Positions 1 through 6,145 are shown, counted from the stretch's first letter. The stretch: DNA of 6,145 nucleotides from Clostridiaceae bacterium (GCA_012514965.1 JAAYZH010000289.1:1-6145); one strand, 5' to 3'. A program made the numbers and translations. Notes: generated from the sequence alone by a model not told the origin.

Positions 1-146
1 AAACGGCAGGCCACTGAAAAAATCTTTCAAATGACAATTTTCGCCGCTGTACGTCCTCGCCCCACGAATACCGGCGAAAGTGCCATGACTGTCCCCCCGA
101 AAATGGAGATCACTGCCTGGACTTTTTCAGCAACCCGGGGAAATGG
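1..146. other. Left-edge region without a convincing gene
   Basis: No coding sequence can be supported here. A plus-strand frame is open from position 1 to a stop at 166-168 (55 codons). A minus-strand frame is open from 126 to position 1 (42 codons) but contains no ATG. A third minus-strand reading, ATG at 87-85 to a TGA (19 codons), has a G-rich stretch upstream. None of these translations resembles a family I recognise, and they overlap one another on opposite strands, so at most one could be real. The plus-strand frame could be the C-terminal end of a gene entering from the left that runs about 20 nt into the 3' end of the response regulator gene. I see no convincing terminator for the regulator: no GC-rich stem followed by a U-run lies just past its stop. 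The only clear structure is the inverted repeat at 39-79. Confidence 0.5.
39..79. repeat. Bulged inverted repeat (long hairpin)
   Basis: TTTCGCCG (39-46) is perfectly complementary to CGGCGAAA (72-79). Inside the loop, GTA (49-51) pairs with TAC (69-71) and CGT (52-54) pairs with ACG (64-66). The result is 14 base pairs with a 2-nt bulge on each side and a 9-nt C-rich apex. Neither strand has a U-run directly after the stem, so it is not a typical intrinsic terminator. It could be an RNA processing or stability element downstream of the regulator, or one copy of a dispersed intergenic repeat. The pairing is read directly from the sequence; the function is unknown. Confidence 0.4.
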
Positions 147-1697
147 CTATTTTTTTGCCTCGCGGTAGGCGGTGGGGGACAAGCCAGTGATCTTCTTGAA
201 GGCAAGTGAAAAGTAGTTCTTGTCGCGGTAGCCCACTTGTTCGGCGATGTTGCCGGTGGGCAGAGACGTGGTCTGCAGCAGGGCCTCGGCCTGTTCCATG
301 CGCTTGCGGATGATGTACTCGTTGCAGCCTGTTCCGACGGTCTTCTTGAATAGCCTCGAGAAGTAATTGGCATTGACGAAGAGCTGTTCGGCCAGCAAGG
401 AGACGGTGAGTTCATCAGCGAGGTGTTCGTGAATGTAACGTTTGGCCGTTTGGACGGTTTCGTTGCTTTCATCCGCGTCGTGGGGCAACAGACGAAGCAG
501 AAATTCGCGGGTCAGCTGGAGGACGATGGCTTTCTCACTGTTTTGCAGGGAGTGCATAATCAGGGACAGGCGGTCGTCGATGGCCCGATGATGGGTCTCC
601 ACATGCGTATAGTAGGCATAACTCATGAGTTCGAAGCAGCAGCCGCGCAACACAGGCAGAGTCAGCTGGAAGTCCTCAAGTAAGGTCTCCAGCCTGAGCA
701 TGCCGGTGTTCAAGTCCTGTTCGTCCTGCACCTCCTCGCTGATGAAGTGGCGAAGCTCGCCGAACCTGAGCTGAAAAGTACGGGATTTGTGCTCAGGGCT
801 GGCGAGAACGGGAGATTCTCCGTTTGTGATAGACTCCAGGGCCTGCTCCGCTGCCGCATACGATTCAGGCAAGGCAGTCATGTTTGCGACAACTGGACCG
901 GGAATTAATTTTGGCTGAACGTTCACTTCATTGATCAAGGTCTGGGCGATCGTTTCCAGAATGGTCAGGGGGTTATAGTAACTGCTGTCTGCAAAGAGAA
1001 TCAAGCCTAGGCGCCAGTCTGTATCGATGAAACTGATGCCCAGGTTCTGGCTGTCGATGAGCTCGAGCAAGACATTCTTGATGGCGAAAATCTGTGGCTG
1101 GTTGGCGGTTTGCCAGTCCGGGCCGACTTCCAGGTAGGGAATGACGAGCACATATTGGCAAGGGATTGTCGCTTCATAGCCGAAGCTGCGCAGTGTCGCT
1201 TCAGCTTCCGCCGCGGTGCTGCTACCGTGAACCAGCTGGTTCAGGGCGCGTTCCAGACTTACCGAATCTTTCAATTCACGGGCTCTGCGTTGGATCTTGC
1301 GTTCGTGTTCCTGAGCGTAGTGCTCATCTAGGCTGCGGATCTGCGTGCTGATGGCAGACAGCAGATCTTCTTCGCTGATCGGTTTGAGCAAAAAGTCGTC
1401 TACCTGCATGCGGCAGCATTGGCGGGCGATTTCGAAGTCCGAGAAACCGGTCAGGACCACTGTTTTCAGAGGTCGATCGCCGGGACGGATCTGGCGAATC
1501 ATTTCTACACCCGTGGTTTCCGGCATATTAATATCAGTAAGCAGGATATCGATCTGTTCGCGGGCCAGAATCTCCAGGGCTTGTCGGGCATTTTCGGCGG
1601 TATGGATTTGGCCTATGGAGCAGCGCTCCCAGGGGACGAGGTCGCGAATCCCGTTGCGAATCATCTTCTCATCATCGACGATCAATAAGCTGTACAT
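147..1697 (-). CDS. Response regulator, YesN-type (receiver + AraC-family DNA-binding domain)
   Basis: This is a cytoplasmic transcription regulator of 516 residues, the usual length for the YesN family. The N-terminal receiver domain (about 1-122) has the acidic pair Asp8/Asp9, phospho-acceptor Asp55 in LLTDINMP, Thr83 in VLTG and Lys105 in LLKP, so it looks fully competent. A charged helical linker (about 122-155) follows. Residues about 180-290 resemble the degenerate GGDEF-like domain found in the middle of many YesN proteins (FAIKNVLLE, then the SYAAAEQALE helix) and lack a GGDEF motif. The C-terminal AraC double helix-turn-helix covers about 415-514: the first HTH is around LLAEQLFVNANYFSRLF, the second around IAEQVGYRDKNYFS, ending in the family signature GLSPTAYR. 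The start is supported by GGAGG at 1702-1706, 4 nt before the ATG. It lies 13 nt downstream of the kinase gene and is surely co-transcribed with it. Its likely target is the divergent sugar-transporter promoter; that is inferred from position. Confidence 0.93.
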   Translation of the reverse strand: MYSLLIVDDEKMIRNGIRDLVPWERCSIGQIHTAENARQALEILAREQIDILLTDINMPETTGVEMIRQIRPGDRPLKTVVLTGFSDFEIARQCCRMQVDDFLLKPISEEDLLSAISTQIRSLDEHYAQEHERKIQRRARELKDSVSLERALNQLVHGSSTAAEAEATLRSFGYEATIPCQYVLVIPYLEVGPDWQTANQPQIFAIKNVLLELIDSQNLGISFIDTDWRLGLILFADSSYYNPLTILETIAQTLINEVNVQPKLIPGPVVANMTALPESYAAAEQALESITNGESPVLASPEHKSRTFQLRFGELRHFISEEVQDEQDLNTGMLRLETLLEDFQLTLPVLRGCCFELMSYAYYTHVETHHRAIDDRLSLIMHSLQNSEKAIVLQLTREFLLRLLPHDADESNETVQTAKRYIHEHLADELTVSLLAEQLFVNANYFSRLFKKTVGTGCNEYIIRKRMEQAEALLQTTSLPTGNIAEQVGYRDKNYFSLAFKKITGLSPTAYREAKK

Positions 1698-1710
1698 TTT
1701 GCCTCCGTAC

Positions 1711-3477
1711 TTACTTTTTTTGCTTGGGCAAAAGAATCTTCACGGTTGTGCCGTTGGTGTCGTTGCGGTCCAGTGTCAGGCCGTATTCGGGGCCAAAATA
1801 GATCTGCAGACGCTTGTGCACATTGCGCAGTCCGTAGCCGACATGCTCCTCGAGCTTGTCCAGAGAACGGTTGAGGTCCTCGACTTCTTCGTGATGCAGC
1901 CCTTTGCCGTTGTCCTGCACCAGAAGGGCGATATCAGAACCTGCTTCAGCCGTCGAAATAAAGATTTCGCCATCTCGCTGGTTCTTGCTGCGGAAACCAT
2001 GATAAATGGAATTTTCGATCAGCGGCTGCAAGGTGATTTTCGGTATAGGTAAATCCAGCCAATCCGGCGGGATGTCGACATGCAACGTCACCAGATTGTC
2101 ATAACGCATATTCTGCAGCGTTAGGTAATCTTCGACCATCGCGATCTCTTCGCGAAGCGAAATGACATCGTTGCCTTTGCTCAAGGAGCGCCTGTAGTAA
2201 CTCGCAAATGTGTAGAGCATGTCCGCAACTTCTTTGTCTTTATTATAGATGGCTTGCCAGCGTATGCTGTCGAGCATGTTGTACAGGAAGTGTGGCTGAA
2301 TTTGCGATTGCAGCATGTTCATCTTGGTGAGATCGGCCTGCCTCTGCTCGGTTTTGACCCGCTCCATCAAGTTCTTGATCTGGCGAACCATGTCATTGAA
2401 GGAGGCTGACATCTGCCGGAAATCGCCGGACGAACGCTCTTCCGGAAACTGCACCTCGAGGTCACCGGATGACACACGATCGATATGTTCGATCAGGCTG
2501 GCCAAAGGCCGGTACAACGAACGGACAATCGAATAGATCAAGACCATAGCAATAAAAATGCTGAACAAGATAATCAGGACAAAAGCGGACAGCAGGCCTC
2601 GATAGTCCTGCAGAAGGTTGCGGTTCGAAATCGTGCCGACCAGATACCAGTCAGGTGCGGGGATTTTGCGATGGAGAATGGTCATCTCCCTGTCCGGCGA
2701 ACTGATTTCACCCCCGGATTGGCGGAGAGAGGTTTCAAGCCCGCTCGCCTCAGTGATCTGTTCACCGCTGGCACTTGAGAGAATCTGTCCGCTGCCGCTA
2801 AGCAGGGAGAGTGACAAGGTATCGCTGGTCGAGGCGTTGTAAGACAGACGCAGCTCTGTTTCGGGCATGCACAGGGTCAGGAGCCCGATCTCGTCATTCA
2901 AGCGGAGATTGTCAAAAACCGGCACGAAAAAGTAAAACGAATACTCCCCCTCGACGAAGAGACTAGGTGCCAGTGTATACTCCATGCTTCCACTGTAGAG
3001 CGGCGTACCTTGCTCGTAGAGGAGGAGGAGCTCTGCTTGGACATCCGGCCTGGTCCAGGTTTCACCTGTATATAGAAATTGGTTGTCCCTGTACTTGAGC
3101 AGTGAGATAAAACTGCTGGCTTCGTTGGCAAGCAGCTGATTATCAAGCGCTTCGTTCGCGCTGCGTTCGTAGAGGGTGAAGTTCCAGCTTGTGCCTTTGG
3201 CCGTGCGCAGGAAGGCCTGGACCCAGCTGTTTGAAGCGATTTCACTGGCTGTGCTGTTGTAATTGTTAAAGGTTCGGAAAACGTTGAAACTCGCCACCTG
3301 CATCTGTTCGTTCATCGAGTCGATGGACCGTTCGCGCAAATTTCGCTGGGCGTAGAGCGTGAAAAATGACAGGTTGAGCAAAGAGGTCAAAATGATAACC
3401 GTAATCATCGAATAGGTGATCTTCTGCTTGAAGTTCAGAACTCTTATATATTTTGAGTAGAAAGCGCGAAAACTCAT
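1711..3477 (-). CDS. Membrane sensor histidine kinase, YesM/LytS-type
   Basis: This is the 588-residue kinase partner of the downstream regulator. A short basic N-terminus is followed by membrane helix 1 (about 20-42). An extracellular sensor region of about 250 residues (43-293) has a Cache-like layout and is the place where the signal would be detected. Membrane helix 2 (about 294-316) leads into a HAMP linker (about 317-370) and a helical stretch to about 388. The HisKA_5-type phospho-acceptor is His396 in QIQPHFLYN. The ATPase domain has the N-box QPLIENSIYHG (Asn489), the G1 box DNGKG (522-526) and the G2 box GYGLRNVHKRL (547-557). All key residues are present. The ATG is preceded by GAGGAG (3481-3486) with a short 3-nt gap, and the N-terminus fits the family. 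It is the first gene of the operon, divergent from the sugar-binding protein gene, which suggests it senses that sugar or its loaded binding protein. The ligand is not identifiable. Confidence 0.94.
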   Translation of the reverse strand: MSFRAFYSKYIRVLNFKQKITYSMITVIILTSLLNLSFFTLYAQRNLRERSIDSMNEQMQVASFNVFRTFNNYNSTASEIASNSWVQAFLRTAKGTSWNFTLYERSANEALDNQLLANEASSFISLLKYRDNQFLYTGETWTRPDVQAELLLLYEQGTPLYSGSMEYTLAPSLFVEGEYSFYFFVPVFDNLRLNDEIGLLTLCMPETELRLSYNASTSDTLSLSLLSGSGQILSSASGEQITEASGLETSLRQSGGEISSPDREMTILHRKIPAPDWYLVGTISNRNLLQDYRGLLSAFVLIILFSIFIAMVLIYSIVRSLYRPLASLIEHIDRVSSGDLEVQFPEERSSGDFRQMSASFNDMVRQIKNLMERVKTEQRQADLTKMNMLQSQIQPHFLYNMLDSIRWQAIYNKDKEVADMLYTFASYYRRSLSKGNDVISLREEIAMVEDYLTLQNMRYDNLVTLHVDIPPDWLDLPIPKITLQPLIENSIYHGFRSKNQRDGEIFISTAEAGSDIALLVQDNGKGLHHEEVEDLNRSLDKLEEHVGYGLRNVHKRLQIYFGPEYGLTLDRNDTNGTTVKILLPKQKK

Positions 3478-3551
3478 TGTCTCCTCTTCTAAGCAGTGCG
3501 TGCTCTGGCTTGTTCAGGCCCAAAACACGTATGGCTGACCTATATGTTTAA

Positions 3552-3580
3552 ATTATAGGGTATTAATCGGTTAAGAAGAC
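3552..3580 (-). promoter_or_regulatory. Candidate promoter of the kinase-regulator operon
   Basis: On the minus strand a perfect -10 hexamer TATAAT lies at 3557-3552. A 17-nt spacer places the -35 at 3580-3575, where the sequence is GTCTTC, a poor match to TTGACA. Transcription would start near 3545, giving a leader of roughly 70 nt before the kinase ATG. A strong -10 with a weak -35 suits a promoter of modest basal activity or one helped by an activator. There is no TGn extension before the -10. Confidence 0.5.
3563..3574. promoter_or_regulatory. Near-palindrome in the kinase promoter spacer (possible operator)
   Basis: TTAATC followed directly by GGTTAA forms a 12-bp dyad with one mismatched pair and a central CG. 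It falls wholly between the proposed -35 and -10 of the kinase promoter, the position where a bound repressor blocks RNA polymerase. The central CG recalls LacI/CcpA-type operators, but the outer bases do not fit a cre consensus, so no regulator can be named. Confidence 0.25.
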
Positions 3581-3638
3581 CTGCAAATCTGCAATTTATA
3601 CGACTAAACCAGTCAAATTGATAAAAAAGACGCTTGGG

Positions 3639-3712
3639 TAGTGGATGAAGTCACTCTACTTGCTCAGATTGTAGTGAAAAGATACAAATATTCAAGAAGA
3701 TAGTAGAAAATT
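3639..3712 (+). promoter_or_regulatory. Three TAGT-headed direct repeats (possible regulator sites)
   Basis: TAGTGGATGAAG (3639-3650), TAGTGAAAAGAT (3672-3683) and TAGTAGAAAATT (3701-3712) share a TAGT followed by a purine-rich tract, roughly TAGTRRAWRRWK. Their starts are 33 and 29 nt apart, near three helical turns. AraC-family regulators generally bind direct repeats upstream of activated promoters, so these are candidate sites for the neighbouring response regulator. The motif is short and the region AT-rich, so chance similarity is possible. Confidence 0.25.
3660..3688 (+). promoter_or_regulatory. Tentative promoter of the sugar-transporter operon
   Basis: TTGCTC (3660-3665), 17 nt, then TACAAA (3683-3688) is the best-spaced -35/-10 pair I can find facing the binding-protein gene; it matches the consensus at three and four of six positions. 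It would give a leader of about 105 nt. A second option is TATGTA at 3715-3720 with TTCAAG at 3691-3696 and an 18-nt spacer. Weak hexamers are expected for an activator-dependent promoter, so the exact position stays uncertain. Confidence 0.28.
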
Positions 3713-3756
3713 TCTATGTAAGATTTCACTCAACAACAATAACATGATAGTAGTAC

Positions 3757-3771
3757 GTAGGAAATACCTAC
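3757..3771 (+). repeat. Small dyad in the leader of the sugar-binding protein mRNA
   Basis: GTAGG (3757-3761) and CCTAC (3767-3771) are perfectly complementary around a 5-nt loop. The dyad ends 14 nt before the ribosome-binding site, so it could be a weak RNA hairpin that keeps the site open or a protein-binding site. Five base pairs are little evidence. Confidence 0.2.
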
Positions 3772-3800
3772 AATTTCAGAAATTCAGAGGAGGAAAGAAC

Positions 3801-5183
3801 ATGAGAGCATTGCGTAGACTCACATCCCTTGCGCTGTCACTGGCCTTCGTGGGCATGACGCTCGCGGCCTGCAACACGCCCGGCACCAGCCAGGCTACAA
3901 CCACTGCCGGCGGAGCGACCACCAAAGCAGAAGCGACCACGACGAAAGGCGAAGATCCGACCACACAGGCAGGCACCACAGACGGCGAAGAAAAAGCAAT
4001 CGAACTTTGGCACATTCAGAACACAGAACCAATGCCTACGATCATCCAAGGCTCTGTCGACCGTTATATGGCTGACAACCCCAACGTCAAAGTTACAGTC
4101 AACTTCATGGCCAATGACTCCTACAAACAGAAGATCGCGGTCGCATTGACCAGCGGCACTGTACCGGATATTTTCTTATCCTGGGGCGGCGGTCCCATGA
4201 ATGAATACGTAGACGCAGGCAAAATTGTCGACATGACCTCGTACATGGCAAAAGACAATTATCAGGACATCTTCATGACGGCGGCGCTTGCGCAGGCCAC
4301 CTACAATGACAAGATCTACGGCTTCCCGCTGGAGAACGTAGCAACAGCGAACTTCTTCTATAACAAAGACGTATTCGCGGCGAATAACATTGAAGTCCCC
4401 ACCACACTGGCCGAACTCGAGGCCGCTGCGGATACACTTAAAGCAGCCGGCGTAATCCCCTTCAGTTTGGCGAACAAGACACAGTGGACAGGTTCCATGT
4501 ATTTCATGTACCTGGCAACCCGCGACGGCGGCACAGCGCCTTTCAAGGACGCTTTGGCCGGTACAAGCTCCTTCGAGAATGAGAGCTTCGTATACGCAGG
4601 CAACAAGATTCAGGAATGGGTCGACAAAGGCTACTTCAACGACGGCTTCAATGGCGCGGATGAAGACAGCGGTCAGTCCAGACAGCTCCTCTATACAGGC
4701 GATGCAGCTATGACTCTGATGGGCAGCTGGTTCCTGTATACAGTCAAAGGTGAGAACCCTGACTTCTACGACAACGTCGGTTCCTTCATGTTCCCGGGTA
4801 TCGAGGGCAAAGCAGATCCGAACATCGTCGTCGGTACAATGGGTGACAACCTCTATCACATTTCGTCCACCAGCAAACATCCCGAAGAAGCATTTGAAGT
4901 GCTGAAGTACATGCTCGATGAAACATCCATTGAAGAGCGCGTGGCAGCCAGCAAAATCCCGCCGATCAAAGGTCTCAAATATGAAGACCCGCTGATGCAG
5001 AAAATCATCGACGACGTCGAAAAAGCAGCAGACGTCCAGCTGTGGTATGACCAGAGTCTCCCGCCGGAAGTAGCGGAAGTCCACAAGACTACTTCGCAGG
5101 AAATCTTCGGCAAGACCATGACACCGGAAGACGCGAACAAAGCTTTGCAGGAAGCGATGCAAGCCTACATTGACAACAAATAA
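3801..5183 (+). CDS. Sugar-binding lipoprotein of a CUT1 ABC transporter
   Basis: This 460-residue protein is an extracellular solute-binding protein of the SBP_bac_1/SBP_bac_8 type, closest in feel to MsmE-like oligosaccharide binders. It should be anchored to the outer face of the membrane and deliver sugar to the adjacent permease. The signal peptide (basic RALRR, then a hydrophobic stretch) ends in lipobox LAAC with the lipidated cysteine at 24. A Thr/Ala/Gly-rich linker (about 25-62) is followed by the mature fold beginning IELWHI. Family-like segments are TSGTVPDIFLSWGGG (118-131), DKIYGFPLENVATANFFYNKDVF (170-192, no gap), GDAAMTLMGSWF (300-311) and a C-terminal TPEDANKALQEAMQ. Trp70, Trp128, Trp229 and Trp310 are candidates for stacking on sugar rings. 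The start was placed at 3801 because AGAGGAGG (3786-3793) lies 7 nt upstream and this gives a normal signal peptide; an in-frame ATG at 3744 has no such site. The exact sugar is unknown. Confidence 0.93.
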   Translation: MRALRRLTSLALSLAFVGMTLAACNTPGTSQATTTAGGATTKAEATTTKGEDPTTQAGTTDGEEKAIELWHIQNTEPMPTIIQGSVDRYMADNPNVKVTVNFMANDSYKQKIAVALTSGTVPDIFLSWGGGPMNEYVDAGKIVDMTSYMAKDNYQDIFMTAALAQATYNDKIYGFPLENVATANFFYNKDVFAANNIEVPTTLAELEAAADTLKAAGVIPFSLANKTQWTGSMYFMYLATRDGGTAPFKDALAGTSSFENESFVYAGNKIQEWVDKGYFNDGFNGADEDSGQSRQLLYTGDAAMTLMGSWFLYTVKGENPDFYDNVGSFMFPGIEGKADPNIVVGTMGDNLYHISSTSKHPEEAFEVLKYMLDETSIEERVAASKIPPIKGLKYEDPLMQKIIDDVEKAADVQLWYDQSLPPEVAEVHKTTSQEIFGKTMTPEDANKALQEAMQAYIDNK

Positions 5184-5199
5184 GCGCGTAAATATCAGA

Positions 5200-5244
5200 C
5201 AGAGACTGCGGCTGGAGCAGGCCGCAGTCTCTGCTTTCTATTTT
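5200..5244 (+). terminator. Intercistronic stem-loop with U-rich tail (likely partial terminator)
   Basis: A perfect 13-bp GC-rich stem (5200-5212 with 5221-5233) closes an 8-nt loop and is followed by CTTTCTATTTT. It starts 17 nt after the binding-protein stop and ends 23 nt before the permease ATG. The tail is broken by C and A, so termination is probably incomplete, which lets some transcripts reach the permease. Such a structure also protects the upstream mRNA from 3' exonucleases. The effect would be far more binding protein than permease, as is common in these operons. Confidence 0.75.
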
Positions 5245-5267
5245 AAGCAAAAAGCAGGAGACAACTT

Positions 5268-6145
5268 ATGAAAGCACAGGGGGCCCTTGCCAAACGCCGC
5301 AGACGTTCGACAGCCATCGCAGCAGCTGTCTTTTTGTTGCCGGCCATCTTAATTTTGATTGTATTCATCGGTTATCCGATCGTTTCGACCTTTATCACGA
5401 GTACCGTGAAGTGGAACGGACTTGCGGAAACGAAGCCCTTTGTAGGGCTCGATAACTGGAAGCGTCTGGTCAGTGACAAGAATTTCTGGCAGGCCTTCCG
5501 TAACAACATCGTGGTCATGCTCTTGTCGCTGACCTTTCAGGTACCCTTCGCATTGGCTTTGGCCACCTTTCTTGATATCCACGGCAAAAAGGCGAACTTC
5601 TTCAAGGTTGTGTGGTTTTTGCCTTATCTGATGTCGCCGGTTGCTATCGGTATTCTTTTTAAATACGTTCTGGACGCGAACTACGGCTTTTTTGCTTCCT
5701 TGTCCAAAGCCTTGGGCGGGGGAAGTGTGGATTTCCTGGGCAATCAGGAAGTGGCTTTGTTCGCTGTCATCGGGGTTATCTGCTGGCAGTACATACCTTT
5801 CTATATGCTCTACTATCTGGCCGCCTACGGCAATATCCCCACCGACCTTTTCGAAGCGTCGGCAATTGATGGAGCCGGGCGCTGGCGCTATTTCTGGAGC
5901 ATCGCGCTGCCCTGCCTGAAGCCGACAATTATCAGCGGAGCGACCTTGTCAATCATCGGGTCACTCAAGTACTTTGACCTGATTTTTGTTATGACCGGCG
6001 GAGGTCCCGGTGTTGCCACCGAATTGATGGCGACCTATATGTACAAAACCTCTTTTGTCTCACGAAACATGGGCTATGGCGCGGCTTTGGCCGGCGGGAT
6101 GTTCATCCTGATTACCTTAATGGCCCTAATTACGATTACCTTGCT
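5268..6145 (+). CDS. CUT1-family sugar ABC transporter permease (MsmF/UgpA-type), 3' end cut by window
   Basis: An open frame of 292 codons runs from ATG at 5268 off the right edge; the family's usual length is near 290-310, so little is missing. AGGAG (5256-5260) lies 7 nt before the start. A basic N-terminus (KRRRR, 9-13) precedes membrane helix 1 (about 17-39). Further helices lie at about 78-102, 113-134, 163-185, 219-243 and 271-292, giving the six of the MalF/UgpA-like core. The cytoplasmic EAA loop that docks on the ATPase is canonical: Glu196-Ala-Ser, Gly202, Ile212, Leu214, Pro215 within EASAIDGAGRWRYFW and SIALP. A conserved MTGGGPG segment (242-248) follows. It would form the membrane channel with a second permease, expected immediately downstream, and an ATPase not seen here. 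Co-transcription with the binding-protein gene is likely, reduced by the stem-loop between them. Confidence 0.93.
   Translation, partial: MKAQGALAKRRRRSTAIAAAVFLLPAILILIVFIGYPIVSTFITSTVKWNGLAETKPFVGLDNWKRLVSDKNFWQAFRNNIVVMLLSLTFQVPFALALATFLDIHGKKANFFKVVWFLPYLMSPVAIGILFKYVLDANYGFFASLSKALGGGSVDFLGNQEVALFAVIGVICWQYIPFYMLYYLAAYGNIPTDLFEASAIDGAGRWRYFWSIALPCLKPTIISGATLSIIGSLKYFDLIFVMTGGGPGVATELMATYMYKTSFVSRNMGYGAALAGGMFILITLMALITITL

Larger units (their letters stand above)
3478..3800. promoter_or_regulatory. Divergent regulatory region between kinase operon and transporter operon
   Basis: This 323-bp stretch carries no supported gene and is visibly more AT-rich than the flanking coding sequence. 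It must contain the promoters and leaders of both divergent operons. Visible elements are a perfect TATAAT facing the kinase gene, a weaker promoter candidate facing the binding-protein gene, a near-palindrome inside the kinase promoter, three TAGT-headed direct repeats, a 13-bp palindrome at 3704-3716, and a small dyad in the binding-protein leader. An ATG at 3744 is in frame with the binding protein but lacks a ribosome-binding site, so I treat it as leader. Confidence 0.8.

Noticed and set aside
147..156. T-run at 150-156 as part of a plus-strand terminator for a convergent gene
   Set aside because: The T-run is simply the complement of the terminal lysine codons of the regulator, and no stable GC-rich stem precedes it.
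1345..2052. Plus-strand open frame (235 codons) across the regulator-kinase junction
   Set aside because: It is antisense to two well-supported genes with intact motifs and covers their own ribosome-binding site. The translation shows no family features.
3266..3523. Minus-strand open frame (85 codons) overlapping the kinase start
   Set aside because: It is out of frame with the kinase, overlaps most of its N-terminal coding region and shows no domain; the kinase frame has the membrane helix and the ribosome-binding site.
3499..3529. Possible hairpin in the kinase mRNA leader (CGTG/CACG enclosing GGC/GCC)
   Set aside because: Only 4 and 3 base pairs separated by unequal internal loops; too weak to call a riboswitch or attenuator.
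3744..3800. Upstream in-frame ATG giving a 479-residue binding protein
   Set aside because: No ribosome-binding site precedes 3744, and the extra 19 residues would put a basic, non-hydrophobic stretch before the signal peptide. The ATG at 3801 has a strong AGAGGAGG 7 nt upstream and gives a normal lipoprotein signal.
4176..5162. Long minus-strand open frame (328 codons) inside the sugar-binding protein gene
   Set aside because: It lies wholly antisense to a clear lipoprotein gene, its translation is Cys/His/Val/Phe-rich without recognisable domains, and it has no credible ribosome-binding site. It is explained by the C-ending codon bias of the real gene.

Overview
The window looks like a carbohydrate-uptake locus from a low- to mid-GC Firmicute, most likely a member of the Clostridia. 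The evidence is the strong purine-rich ribosome-binding sites (GGAGG type), a lipoprotein with a Thr/Ala-rich linker directly after the lipobox cysteine, and a YesM/YesN-type two-component pair of the kind common in Clostridia and Bacillales. The organism assignment is an inference; there is no rRNA or other marker gene to test it.

Layout. Positions 1-146 hold no convincing gene but contain a bulged inverted repeat (39-79). Two genes on the minus strand follow and form a compact operon, transcribed from right to left: a membrane sensor histidine kinase (1711-3477), then an AraC-type response regulator (147-1697), with a 13-nt gap that carries the regulator's ribosome-binding site. A 323-bp divergent intergenic region (3478-3800) separates this operon from a plus-strand operon. 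That operon starts with a sugar-binding lipoprotein (3801-5183), continues through a strong stem-loop with a U-rich tail (5200-5244), and then a CUT1-family sugar ABC permease (from 5268) that is cut by the right edge. A second permease is expected just outside the window.

How the genes work together. The binding lipoprotein captures a sugar or oligosaccharide at the outer face of the membrane and hands it to the permease complex. The ATPase is not in the window and in this family is often a shared MsmK/MsmX-type protein encoded elsewhere. The kinase has a large extracellular sensor domain between two membrane helices and all the HisKA_5/LytS-type catalytic motifs. It should phosphorylate Asp55 of the regulator, whose C-terminal AraC double helix-turn-helix most likely binds the divergent region and activates the transporter operon. 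The Geobacillus XynDC/XynEFG locus is a known precedent for this arrangement. The substrate cannot be read from the sequence.

No new type of system is evident. The points most worth a second look are repeated TAGT-headed motifs and a near-palindrome inside the kinase promoter in the divergent region, the intercistronic stem-loop likely to set unequal expression of binding protein and permease, and the folded repeat at the left edge.
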